DNA of 64,000 nucleotides, taken from the NCBI GenBank assembly GCA_963575745.1, contig CAUYUJ010019091.1:123737-187736 (forward strand), given 5' to 3'. Source of the stretch: Prorocentrum cordatum. Taxonomy: Eukaryota; Sar; Dinophyceae; Prorocentrales; Prorocentraceae. Positions 40,766 to 52,836 of this stretch are shown here, piece after piece; the first letter of the stretch is position 1; every line of letters begins with the position of its first letter. The translations under genes and the position numbers were made by a program. The notes under the pieces were generated by a model. It saw only the letters and a list, made by a program, of their open reading frames with translations. It was not told the origin of the DNA and did no database searches.

Positions 40766-43700
40766 TAACTCGTAGAGCTTCCCTTAGCTAGTTATAGCTG
40801 GAAGCTAAGAGTAATTCCGGCGCGCCCCAGAGCTAGTTGGCAAGAAAAATCTCGACGGAACTTTTGATGACTTTTGCTCGGTTGAAAATTTTGTTCTCGA
40901 AATTTGACAATTCGTTAGAGCTCTAGTATTTTTTCCCGTGATATTCGATCTTATTCCCGCTCGCCATCTTGATCTCAGCTCGATCGGGTAACTTTGAAGG
41001 CCAAAAAGCACTCTGGCGGGAACGGCCGTTTCGAGTCATCTTGATACGCGCTGTCGGTTTTCTGAACATAACTCGAGCTCTAGGGCAGCTACAGAGCTGG
41101 TAAGCACAGCTTATGCATGCAGAATGATCAGGCGCGTTCGCTGTTGAACCCAGAGGTCTGAACTCGGTCTGTGAGCCGAGCTAGGTCCGGAAACCTGTTC
41201 GTATTATTCGAGTCATCTTGACAGAAACTCTCGGTTTTCTGGTCTTAACTCGAGCTGTAAGACAGCTACAGAGCTGGCAAGCACATCTATCGCAGTCAGA
41301 ATCATTAGGCGCGTTCGCCTGTTAAATCTAGAGGTCTGAACTCGGTCTGCTAGCCGAGCTAGGTCCGCAAACCTATTCGTATTATTTGGATCATCTTGAT
41401 AGGCGCCCTCGGTTTTCTGTACTTAACTCGAGCCGTAGGGCAGCTACAGAGCTCGTAGTCACAGAAATCTATTGGAAATCACCAGGCGCCTTTGTTCGTT
41501 GACTCGAGAGCACTGAACTTGGCCTGCTGCCCGAGCTAGATTCGCAAAACTATTCGTATTGTTCGAGTCATCCTGAGAAGTGCTGTCGGTATTTCGTGCT
41601 GGGGGGAGGCTACAGTGCTGCTGGGGTCAGCAATCGATTTAGAGACATCAGGCGCATCCGCCTGCGGAGACCAGAGCTCGGAACTCGTCTGCTGCCTGAA
41701 TTAGGTCTGCGAAACTACTGTATTGTTGGAGTCATCCTGAGAGGTGCTGTCAGTTTTCTGCACTCAACTCGGGCTGTAGGGGGGCTGCAGGGCTGGTAAT
41801 GATAGAAGTCGGCTCGCAGACATCAGACGCGTCCGCCTGTCGGATTGAGAGGACACAAAATATTTACTATGAGTCGGAATGTTGGGACCGATGAGCTAGA
41901 GGAATTCCGGCGCGGGGTGGAGCTAGTAACTCGTAGAGCTTCCCAAAGCTAGTTATAGCTGGAAGCTAAGAGTAATTCCGGCGCGATGGAGAGCTAGTTG
42001 GCAAGAAAAATATCGACGAAACTTTTGGTGACTTTTAGTCGGTTGAAAATTTTGTTCTCGAAATTTGACAATTCGTTTGAGCTCTAGTATTTTTTCCCGT
42101 GATATTCGATCTTATTCCCGCTCGCCATCTTGATCTCAGCTCGATCGGGTAACTTTGAAGGCCAAAAAGCACTCTGGCGGGAACGGCCGTTTCGAGTCAT
42201 GTTGATATGCGCTGTCGGTATTTTGTATTCAACTCGAGCTGTAGGGCAGCTACAGAGCTTGTAAGCACAGCTATCGCACTCAGAATCATCAGGCGCGTTC
42301 GCCTGTTGAATCCATAGGGCTGAACTCGGTCTGCTAGCCGAGCTAGGTCCGCAAACCTATTCGTATTATTCGAGTCAACTTGATACGCGTTGTCGGCATT
42401 TTCTACTTAACGCGAGCTGTAGGGCAGCTACAGTGCTGGTAAGCACGCCTATCGCACGAAAAATGATCAGGCGCGGTCGTCTGTTGAATTCATAGGTCTG
42501 AACTCGGTCTGCTAGCCGAGCTAGGTTCGCAAACCTATTCGTATTATTCGAGTCAACTTGATACGCGTTGTCGGTATTTTCTACTTAACTCGAGCTGTAG
42601 AGCAGCTACAGTGCTGGTAAGCACACCTATCACACTCAGAATAATCAGGCGCGTTCGCCTGTTGAATCCATAAGTTTGAACTCGGTCTGCTAGCCGAGCT
42701 AGGTCCGCAAACCTATTCGTATTATTGGAGTCAACTTGATACGCGTTGTCGGTATTTTCTACTTAACTCGAGCTGTAGGGCAGCTACAGTGCTGGTAAGC
42801 ACACCTATCGCACTCAGAATCATCAGGCGCGTTCGCCTGTTGAATCCATAGGTATGAACTCGGTCTGCTAGCCGAGCTAGGTCCGCAAACCTATTCGTAT
42901 TATTCGAGTCAACTTGAGACGCGTTGTCGGTATTTTCTACTTCACACGAGCTGTAGGCCAGCTACAGTGCTGGTAAGCACACCTATCACACTCAGAATAA
43001 TCAGGCGCGTTCGGCTGTTGAATCGAGAGCTCTGAACTCGGTCTGCTGCGCGATCCAGAATCACGAAACTCGTCGTATTCTTCCAGTCATCTTGAGAGCT
43101 ACTGTCGGCGTTCTGCACTTAACTCGGGCAGTAGGGGGGCTGCAGGGCGGTTAATCACAGGAATCGATTCGGAGACATCAGACGCGTCCGTCTGTCGCAT
43201 TCAGAGGTCCGAACTCGGTCTGATACTCGAGTCGGGCTGAAAAACTATTCATTCTCTGCAATGTTTTTCGACATTATATGTTGTCAGGAAGCTCTAGTCC
43301 CCCGGCGGTAACAAAGGTTGACGGTTTACCGCCGGCGCCCAGTCCGGGAAAAACCCGGATAGCGAAGCCAAGCGCGGAACGCCGCACGAGGACCTCTGCC
43401 AGGCCGCCTGAAACGATGCGCGGGACGCTGGAAACCTCGGAGGAGACGCTTGGAGGGGCGCCGTTTACGATGCGTGGGGCCCTTCAAAGCGCGCAAGGAA
43501 GATCTGCCTAGGAGCCTGCGAGCACTGGCGAAGCTCTGCCGAAGCTCTGCCGAAGCGCTTCGCGCACCCTGGAGCCAGGCGTATTGGGAAACGCTAGGAA
43601 GCCACGCTCCCGGACCCGCTGCAAGCTCCGGCAACCTGCTCCGGGGATCGTGGACCGGCGGAGGTGGGCGTGTCCTCCTCACCACCCACCGCCGGCTTCT

Positions 43701-46340
43701 TATAACTCGTAGAGCTTCCCTAAGCTAGTTATAGCTGGAAGCTAAGAGTAATTCCGGCGCGCCGGAGAGCTAGTTGGCTCGAAAAAAAAGACTGAACTTT
43801 TCACAACTTTTGGTCGGTTCAAAATTATGTTCTCGAAATTCAACAATTCGTTTGAGCTCTAGTATTTTTTCTCATCATATTCGATCTTATTCCCGCTCGC
43901 CATCTTGATCTCAGCTCGATCGGGTACCTTTTACTGCCAAAAAGCATACTGGCGGGAACGGCCGTTTCGAGTCATCTTGACACGCGTTCTCGGTATTTTG
44001 TACTTAACTCCAGCTGTAGGACAGCTACAGAGCTGGTAAGCACAGCTATCGCACTCAGAATCATCAGGCGCGTTCGCCTGTTGAATCCAGAGGTCTGAAC
44101 TCGCTCTGCTAGCCGAGCTAGGTCCGCAAACCTATTCGTATTATTCGAGTCAACTTAATACGCGTTGTCGGTATTTTCTACTTAGCTCGAGCTGTGGGGC
44201 AGCTACAGTGCTGGTAAGCACACCTATTGCACTCAGAATCATTAGGCGCGTTCGCCTGTTGAATCCATAGATCTGAAATCGGTCTGCTAGCCGAGCTAGG
44301 TCTGGAAACCTATTCGTATTATTCGATTCAACTTGATACGCGTGGTGGGTATTTCCTACTTAATCCGAGCTGCAGGGCAGCTACAGTGCTGGTAAGCACA
44401 GCTATCGCACTCAGAATCATCAGACGCGTTCGCCTCTTGACTCCAGAGGTCTGAACTCGGTCTGCTAGCCGTCCGCAAATCTATTCTTATTATTCGAGTC
44501 ATCTTCACAAACGCTCTCGGTATTTTCTGTACTTAACTCGAGCTGTAGGCAGCTACAGAGTCACAGCCACATAAATCGATTGAGAATTATCGGGCGCGTT
44601 TGTCCGTCGTATCGAGAGCTCTGAACTCGGCCTGCTGTGCGAGCTCGGTTCGCGAAACTATTCGTCGAATCATCGTGAACATTGCTCTCAATTTTCTGCA
44701 CTCAACTCGTGCTGCCGGAGAGCTACAGTGCTGCGGGTCATGCACTTAACTCGGGCTGTAGGGGGGCTGCAGGGCTGGTAATCACATGAGTGGATTCGCA
44801 GATATCAGACGCGCCCGCCTGTCGCATTCAGAGGTCTGAACTCGGTCTGATGAGACGCGTCTGCTTGTCGCATTCAGAGGTCAAACAATATTCACTATGA
44901 GTCAGAATGTTGGTAGGTGCTCTCGGTTTTCTCAGCTTGGAAGCTCTACGAGTTCCCCGACGGTAAGAGCTAGTTGGCTCGAAAAAAAAGAACTGAACTT
45001 TTCACAACTTTTGGTCGGTTGAAAATTATGTTCTCGAAATTCAACAAGTACAAGTCGTTTGAGCTCTAGTATTTTTTCTCGTGATATTCGATCTTATTCA
45101 CGCTCGCCATCTTGATCTCAGCTCGATCGGGTACCTTTTACTGCCAAAAAGCACACTGGCGGGAACAGCCGTTTCGAGTCATCTTGATACGCGTTGTCGG
45201 TATTTTGTACTTAACTCGTGCTGTAGGACAGCTACAGAGCTGGTAAGCACAGCTATCGCACTCACAATCATCAGGCGCGTTCGCCTGTTCAATCCAGAGG
45301 TCTGAACTCGCTCTGCTAGCCGAGCTAGGTCCGCAAACCTATTCGTATTATTCGAGTCAACTTAATACGCGTTGTCGGTATTTTCTACTTAGCTCGAGCT
45401 GTGGGGCAGCTACAGTGCTGGTAAGCACACCTATTGCACTCAGAATCATTAGGCGCGTTCGCCTGTTGAATCCATAGGTCTGAATTCGGTCTGCTAGCCG
45501 AGCTAGGTCCGTAAACCTATTCGTATTATTCGATTCAACTTAATACGCGTGGTGGGTATTTTGTACTGAATTCGAGCTGCAGGGCAGCTACAGTGCTGGT
45601 AAGCACAGCTATCGCACTCAGAATCATGAGACGCGTTCGCCTCTTGACTCCAGAGGTCTGAACTCGGTCTGCTAGCCGAGCTAGGTCCGCAAATCTATTC
45701 TTATTATTCGAGTCATCTTCACAAACGCTCTCGGTATTTTCTGTACTTCACTCGAGCTGTAGGCAGCTACAGAGTCACATCCACATAAATCGATTGAGAA
45801 TTATCGGGCGCGTTTGTCCGTCGTATCGAGAGCTCTGAACTCGGCCTGCTGTGCGAGCTCGGTTCGCGAAACTATTCGTCGGATCATCGTGAACATTGCT
45901 CTCAATTTTCTGCACTCAACTCGTGCTGCGGGAGGGCTACAGTGCTGCAGGTCATAGACATCGATTTGCACACATCAGGCGCGTTCCTTGGTCGATTCAC
46001 GAGCTCAGAACTTGCTCTACTGCTCGAAACAGGTCTGCGAAACTATATATTATTCGAGTCATCCTGAGAGATGCTGTAAGTTTCCTGCACTTAACTCGGG
46101 CTGTAGGGGGGGCTGCAGGGCTGGTAATCACATGAGTGGATTCGGAGATATCAGACGCGCCCGCCTGTCGCATTCAGAGGTCTGAACTCGGTCTGATCAG
46201 ACGCGCTTGCTTGTCGCATTCAGAGGTCAAACAATATTCACTATGAGTCAGAATGTTGGTAGGTGCTCTCGGTTTTCTCAGCTTGGAAGCTCTACGAGTT
46301 CCCCGGCGGTAACCAAGGTTGACGGATTACCGCCGGCTCC
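40740..46340 (-). repeat. S-family arrays in reverse orientation, right arm of the inverted repeat
   Basis: The terminal module, monomers and hairpins occur here on the opposite strand. From 40750 to about 41220 the sequence is almost the exact reverse complement of 39830-40325; a 207-nt stretch (40805-41011 against 40037-40243) translates identically. Reverse hairpins lie at 43302-43335 and 46303-46336. The 43760-44940 segment is repeated in tandem at 44970-46260. Nothing coding is seen. Confidence 0.78.
43348..43705 (+). repeat. GC-rich element, copy 3
   Basis: It begins TCCGGGAAAAACCCGGATAGCG and ends GGTGGGCGTGTCCTCCTCACC plus CTTCTTATAACTCG, lacking the usual GGAGCTATCCGGG terminus. The interior is closely similar to copies 2 and 4. 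It follows directly on a reverse-oriented hairpin. Confidence 0.75.
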
Positions 46341-46372
46341 CAGTCTGAAACCCTCAGCTCTCCAAGGAGCTA

Positions 46373-46778
46373 TCCGGGAAAAAACCCGGATAGCGAAGCC
46401 AGGCGCGGAACGCCGCACGGGGACCTTTGCCAGGCTGCCTGAAACGATGCGCGGGACGCTGGAAACCTCGCAGGAGACGCTTGCAGGGGCGCCGTTTACG
46501 ATGCGTGGGGCCCTGCAAAGCGCGCAAAAGCGCGCAAGGAAGATCTGTCTCGGAGCCTGGAAGAACTGCCGAAGCTCTTCCGAAGCTCTGCCGAGGCGCT
46601 TCGCGCACACTGGAGCCACGCGTATTGGGAAACGCTAGGAAGCCACGCTCCCGGACCCGCTGCAAGCTCCGGCAACCTGCTCCGGGGATCGTGGACCGGC
46701 GGAGGTGGGCGTGTCCTCCTCACCACCCACCGCCGGTTTCTTCTCTGAAACCCTCAGCTCTCCAAGGAGCTATCCGGG
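46373..46778 (+). repeat. GC-rich element, copy 4, with both inverted ends
   Basis: The left end is ACCCGGATAGCGAAGCC and the right end is CTCCAAGGAGCTATCCGGG, so CCCGGATAGC and GCTATCCGGG form terminal inverted repeats. An internal duplication of GCGCGCAAAAGCGCGCAAGG is present. This is the most complete copy and best defines the element. Confidence 0.76.
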
Positions 46779-48250
46779 AAAAATACTAGAGCTCTAACGA
46801 ATTGTTAAATTTCGAGAATAAAACTGGGCGCCGGCGGTAAACCGTCAACCTTGGTTACCGCCGGGGAACTCGTAGAGCTTCCAAGCTCGACTTGAATTGA
46901 GAAAACCGAGAGCACCTACCAACATTCTGACTCATAGTAAATATTGTTTGACCTCTGAATGCGACAAGCGGACGCGTCTGATCAGACCGAGTTCAGGCCT
47001 CTCAATGCGACAGGCGGACGCGTCTGATGTCTGCGAATCGACTCATGTGATTATCCGCCCTGCAGCCCCCCTACAGCCCGAGTTAAGTGCAGAAAACCGA
47101 CAGCATCTCTCAGGATGACTCGAATAATATAATAGTTTTGCAGAGCTGTTTCGAGCAGCAGACCAAGTTCTGAGCTCTCGAATCGACCAACGAATGCGCC
47201 TGATGTGTGCAAATCGCACTGTAGCCCTCCCCCAGCACGAGTTGAGTGCAGAAAATTGAGAGCACTGTTCACGATGATTCGGACAATACGAATAGTTTCG
47301 CGAACCTAGCTCGGGCAGCAGGCCGAGTTCAGAGCTCTCGATACAACTCTACGAGGTACAGACAAACGCGCCCGATAATTTTTAATCGATTTCTGTGACT
47401 GTAGGCTCTGTAGCTGCCTACAGCTCGAGTTAAGTACAGGAAATACCGAGAACGTTTGTCAAGATGACTCCAACAATACGAATAGGTTTGCGGACCTAGC
47501 TCGGCTAGCAGACCGAGTTCAGACCTATGGATTCAACAGGCGAACGCGCCTGATAATTCTGAATGCCATAGGTGTGCTTACTAGCACTGTAGCTGCCCTA
47601 CAGCTCGAATTGAGTAGAAAATACCGACAACGCGTATCAAGTTGACTCCAATAATACGAATAGGTGTGCGGACCTAGCTCGGCTAGCAGACCGAGTTCAG
47701 ACCTCTGGATTCAACAGGCGAACGCGCGTGATAATTCTGAATGCGATATGTGTGCTGACCAGCTCTGTAGCTGCCCTACAGCTCGAGTTAAGTACAGAAA
47801 ACCGAGAGCGTCGATCAAGATGACTCGAATAATACGAATAGGTTTGCGGACCTAGCTCGGCTAGCAGACCGAGTTCAGACCTATGGATTCAACAAGCGAA
47901 CGCGCCTGATGATTCTGAGTGCGATAGCTGTGCTTACCAGCTCTGTAGCTGTTCTACAGCTCGTTAAGTACAAAATACCGACAACGCGTATCAAGATGAC
48001 TCGAAACGGCCGATCCCGCCAGTGTGCTTTTTGGCCTTCAAAGTTACCCGATCGAGCTGAGATCAAGATGGCGAGCGGGAATAAGATCGAATATCACGGG
48101 AAAAAATACTAGAGCTCTAACGAATTGTCAAATTTCGAGAACATAATTTTCAACCGACCAAAAGTTGTGAAAACTTCAGTTCTTTTTTTTCGAGCCAACT
48201 AGCTCTTCAGCGCGCCGGAATTACTCTTAGCTTCCAGCTATAACTGGGCG
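46779..48250 (+). repeat. S-family array unit after the inverted repeat
   Basis: Orientation returns to plus. The hairpin at 46831-46864 (GTAA/TTAC, loop containing TCAACCTTGG) is the empty counterpart of the LINE-E site. About seven monomers follow at a spacing of 178 bp (TCGGCTAGCA starts at 47501, 47679 and 47857), then a terminal module (48040-48240). Confidence 0.75.
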
Positions 48251-49548
48251 CCGGCGGTAAACCGTCAACCTTTCTTACCGCCGGGGGACTCGTAGAGCTT
48301 CCTGACAATATATAATGTGGGGAAAAACTCAAAAAGACGACTATTTTTTAAGCCCAAGCGATTTCAGACCTCTCAAGATAACACTAACAAAAAAACAAAC
48401 AGTTTCGCAACCCAGTTCAAACCGAGTTCAGACCTCTCCATGCGACATGCGGGCGCGTCTGATGTCTGCGAATCCACTCATGTGATCCCCAGCCCTGAAG
48501 CCCCCCTACAGCCCGAGTTAAGTGCAGAAAACCGACAGTATCGACTCGAATAATATAATAGTTTTCCAAATCTAGTTCGAGCAGCAGACCGAGTTCCGAG
48601 CTCTGCAATCGACCGAAAGACGCGCCTGATGTGTGCAAATCGATATATGTGACCTGAAGCACTGAAGCCCTCCCCCAGCACAAGTTGAGTGCAGAAAATT
48701 GAGAGCACGTCTCAAGATCATTCGGACAATACGAATAGTTTCGCGAACCTAGCTCGGGCAGCAGGCCCTGTTCAGAGCTCTCGGTTCGATAGACGAACGC
48801 GACAGATAATTTCCCATCGATGTCTGTCACAATGAGCCCTGTAGCTGCCCTACAGCTCGAGTTAAGTACAGAAAACCGAGAGCGACTATGAAGATGACTC
48901 GAATAATACGAATAGGTTTAGCAGACCGAGTTCAGACCTCTGGATTCAACAGGCGAACGCGCCTGGTGATTCTGAATGCGATAGCTGTGTTTACCAGCTC
49001 TGTAGCTGTCCTACAGCTCGAGTTAAGTACAGAAAACCGATAGCTTCTATCAAGATGACTCGAATAATACGACTAGGTGGACCTAGCTCGGCTAGCAGAC
49101 CGAGTTCAGACCTCTGTATTCAACAGGCAAACGCGCCTGCTCATTCTGAGTGCGATAGCTGTGCTTACCAGCTCTGTAGCTGCCCTACAGCTCGAGTTAA
49201 GTACAAAATACCGACAGCGCGTATCAAGATGACTCGAAACGGCCGTTCCCGCCTGCCTGCTTTTTGGCCTTCAAAGTTACCCGATCGAGCTGAGATCAAG
49301 ATGGCGAGCGGGAATAAGATCGAATATCATGAGAAAAAATACTAGAGCTCAAACGAATTGTTGAATTTCGAGAACATAATTTTCAACCGACCAAAAGTCA
49401 GCAAAAGGTCCGTCGAGATTTTTGTTGCCAACTAGCTCTCCGGCGCGCCGGAATTACTCTTAGCTTCCAGCTATAACTAGCTAAGGGAAGCTCTACGAGT
49501 TATTTTCAACCGAGCAGTAAGCGTCCACTTGTAAGCGTCCACTGGGAA
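48251..49548 (+). repeat. S-family array unit
   Basis: The hairpin at 48251-48284 (GTAA/TTAC) begins a unit with about five monomers and a terminal module ending GGGAAGCTCTACGAGTTA near 49501. It is followed by two copies of the 14-mer ACTTGTAAGCGTCC-like repeat. Confidence 0.72.
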
Positions 49549-50920
49549 CCGGCGGTAAACCGTCAACCAGGTTACCGCCGGGACCCTCGTAGAGCTCTTT
49601 TCTCACACCGCACTCCCCAGAACACAGGTAGTAAGCTTCTGGAGCGAGTAACGAAAAAATCGAAAAATCGTGTTTTTCTGTTTCTATCCAAGATTGGTTG
49701 CTCCAAGTGTTTTGATAGTAATACTGCAGCTACGGACCTGAAAATTTTACTGGCAGACGCGTCTCAACCCACTACAGGTGCGAAAAATCTGTTTTCTCAA
49801 AATGAATTGTCAAATATCTCTGAAATATTTGCAAAACCACCCAAAAGTTACCACTTTGTCCTTTCTCGCCGGATCGACCAACTAGCTGCACCCCGCGCCG
49901 GAATTCCTCTAGCTCGTCGATGGCGAAGAGCTCTACGAGGTACTGGGGGGGGTAGAGAAGGCGGGAGGGGAGGGGGTTGTGTTTTTTTTACTAAAAAAGG
50001 GAAAGGAGTACTAAAGAGCCGAACTTTTTTTTTGGAATGACCGCCGCCATGGAGAAGAAGGAAAAGGGATGGGGGACTAAGTACTGTTGGGCGCCGGCGG
50101 TGAACCGTCAAACCTGGTCACCGCCGGGACCCGTAGAGCTCCTTGAATACGTGGCAAGCTAGCATCGATTGGTAGCCTCTGGGAGACTTTTCTCCCAGGC
50201 TACTGCTGGTCTCCAGTTTCGAGTTCAACATGTGGTCGGTTTGCTCCAAGTGAACTGGTACTGAAAATCACTCTAGAGAGCTGAGCTGCTCAGGGAACGA
50301 AGTTTATATCTCAATGCTCGGAGTAAAAATCTGCTTTCTCAAAATGAATTGTCAAATATCTTACAAAAAATTACAAAACCACCCAAAAGTTATCACATTG
50401 TCCGCCTCCGCCGGGTGGGCCAACTAGCTCCACCCCGCGCCGGAATTCCTCTAGCTCATCGATGCCGAAGAGCTCTACGAGCCACTGGCGCCGGCGGTGA
50501 ACCGTCAACCTGGTCACCGCCGGGAACCTCGTAGAGCTCCTTGAATCCGTGAGAAAGCTCAGCATCAAAGCGGGAGCTTCTGGGAGCTTTTCTACAAAAA
50601 CTTCAAGTTGAGATTTTTCGGAGTCAACATGAAGTCGGTTGCTCCAAGTGAACTGGCATTAAAAATGGCTCTAGAGAGCTGAGCTGCTCAGGGAACGAAG
50701 TTTATATCTCAATGCTCGGAGTAAAAATCTGCTTTCTCAAAATGAATTGTCAAATAACTTTCAAAAATAGATGGGTTGTTAATAACAAACCACCCAAAGT
50801 TGCCACAATTGTCCGCTCGGGCCGGGTCGACCACGAGCTCCACGCTGGGCGAAAATTCCTCTAGCCTCATCGATGCCGAAGAGCTCTACGCGTATACGAA
50901 AGAGGCTCTAACGAGGTGAC
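49549..50920 (+). repeat. L-family modules with three intact hairpins
   Basis: Hairpins at 49549-49581 (GTAA/TTAC), 50094-50127 (GTGA/TCAC, one extra A in the loop) and 50491-50523 (GTGA/TCAC). The last is the cleanest empty LINE-B/C site, flanked by AGCTCTACGAG (50471-50481) and CTCGTAGAGCT (50528-50538). Each hairpin is followed by a module body with GTAAAAATCTGCTTTCTC or a variant. An insertion occupies 49946-50080. Confidence 0.75.
49946..50086. mobile_element. Small G-rich insertion with possible 6-bp target duplication
   Basis: The usual junction CGAGGTACTGGGCGCC is split. GTACTG (49940-49945) is followed by 135 bp rich in G-runs and T-runs, then GTACTG again (50081-50086) and TTGGGCGCC. 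The inserted sequence resembles nothing else in the window and has no ORF of note. Confidence 0.55.
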
Positions 50921-51350
50921 TTGTAAGCGTCCAAAACCCGGATAGCGAAGCCAAGCGCGGAACGCCGTACGGGGACCTCCGCCAGGCTACCTGGAACGAT
51001 GCGCGAGACGCTGGAAACCCCGCAGCAGACGCTTGCAGGGACGCCGTTTACGATGCGTGGGGCACTGCAAGGCGCGCAAGGAAGATCTGCCTAGGAGCCT
51101 GCGAGCTCCCGCGAAGCTCTGCCGAAGCTCTGCCGAAGCGCTTCGCGCACCCTGGAGCCACGCGTATTGGGAAACGCTAGGAAGCCACGCTCCCGGACCC
51201 GCTGCAAGTTCCGGCGAGTCTCTGCGAGTAACGTGGACCGGCGTGGAGGAGCTCCTGGCGGGCACCACCACCGTCCGGCTTCTAATCTTAAACCCTTAGC
51301 TCTCCAAGGAGCTATCCGGGAACTTGGTAGCGTCCAAAACCCGGATAGCA
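50921..51350 (+). repeat. GC-rich element, copy 5, at the edge of the array
   Basis: It starts ACTTGTAAGCGTCCAAAACC then CCGGATAGCGAAGCC, and ends CTCCAAGGAGCTATCCGGGAAC. It is immediately followed by a second start (CTTGGTAGCGTCCAAAACCC) that runs into the CA-rich block, so a second copy may have been replaced by simple repeats. It marks the right border of the hairpin array. Confidence 0.72.
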
Positions 51351-52836
51351 AAGAGGCACTCACACAAACGAGCACACGCACATAAGCACGCACACACGAA
51401 CACACACACACACACACATACAAACACATATACATACACAAGAACGCACACATACGCCAGCATGTTCCACACACACACGCACACACACACACACACACAC
51501 ACGCACACACTCACACACACACACGCACACGCAACACATCCACGCGCAAAGGGCGACACACACGCGCAAACGCGCACACACGAACACACAGCACATCTCA
51601 CATACACACAGGGACGCGCACACGCACACTGATCACACAAGCACATAGACACACGGGGGCACACACAAACACCCACACGCACACACGCACACACACACAC
51701 ACACACACTCGCGCACGCACAACCCACGCACACAGACGCACACGCAAGCATCCATGGAAACCTACGCACTGACGACCACACGATGACGCACGCACCGCAG
51801 CCAACTCGGCCCCCCCCCCCCGCGCTCCCCTGCCGCCCCCACGCACCCCCGCCCTCCTCGCCGGCGCTCCGGAGGGGGGGGGCACCGCCCCATTTTGGGG
51901 CCGGCCCTCCCTCCGCTCCAACCACTCCGCCCTCGCGGAGCGCCAGAGGAGGGGGAGGGGGGAGGGGCGGGGGGCGCGCGGACGGCGGCAGCACCGCGCG
52001 CACGCACGCGCACACGCACATGCGCAGACGAACAACGAACAGGATGGCAAAGAGGATATCACACAAGCAAGCACACGCACACACACACACAGACTCGCAC
52101 ACAAGAGCACACACGTACGCCAGCATGCTCCACACACATGCGCACATACACACATGCACACACACGCACACACACACACACGCAAAGGTCCACACACACA
52201 CACGCGCAAACGCACACACGCAGAGCACCCAGACACGCACGCGCACACGCACACACGGTCGCGCACACACACACACACACACATACGAGACACGCGCGAG
52301 CCCCCCCCACCACCACCACCACAAACACACACACACACACAAGCGCACACACAGACGCAATCGCGAACACCCGCGGCAAACCACGCACAGACGACAACGC
52401 GGTGACAGACCCATTCCCCGACTAAGCAGCGCACTCTACCCCCGCGCCCCCCAGCCGCCCCCAAGCGCCACCGCCCTCCCCGCCGGCGCTCCGGAGGGGG
52501 GAGGCACCGCCCCATGTAGGGGCCGGCCCTCCCTCCACTCCAGCCACTCCGCCCTCGCGGAGCGCCGAAGAGATGGGGGGGGGAGAAGGGGGAAGGGGGC
52601 GGCGGGGGTGCCAGCGCCGTGCTCGCACACAGACCCACACACACGCACACACAAGGATGCACGTTTCCTCAGGAAGCGCGCCGCGTCGCAGGCGCGAGCG
52701 CGGGTCTCAAGTGCACACGCGGACATACACGCGCACACTAAGACACACAGACACACATACACACACACGAATACACAAACGCACGCCCGCACACTCAATG
52801 AGGGACGCCCTGGCAAGCGGCCACGGAGGGGCGATC
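51351..52836. repeat. CA/ACGC low-complexity block with a duplicated G/C-rich segment
   Basis: The plus strand is dominated by degenerate CACACACGCACA repeats in three blocks (51351-51780, 52003-52430 and 52620-52800). Between them are two related G/C-rich segments of about 150-200 bp (51810-51980 and 52440-52600), each with CGCCGGCGCTCCGGAGGGG, GGGGCCGGCCCTCCCTCC and CGCCCTCGCGGAGCGCC. Long open frames here encode His/Thr or Cys/Val strings and are artefacts. The alternating purine-pyrimidine composition could adopt Z-DNA. Confidence 0.8.

Noticed and set aside
20794-50700. Numerous 60-140-codon frames in the satellite arrays, some identical in two copies
   Set aside because: Identity follows from recent DNA duplication; frames break at different places in other monomers.
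1894-50920. CRISPR-like array of short repeats
   Set aside because: Repeat units are long, degenerate and nested, with no unique spacers and no cas genes; the window is eukaryotic.
40303-51271. Related 94-138-codon frames in the GC-rich elements
   Set aside because: They are open on both strands, with different starts and frame changes between copies, and show no sign of codon-level constraint. GC richness explains them.
51296-52662. Minus-strand Cys/Val-rich open frames of 350-370 codons
   Set aside because: They are translations of GTGTGC repeats with no protein-like composition.
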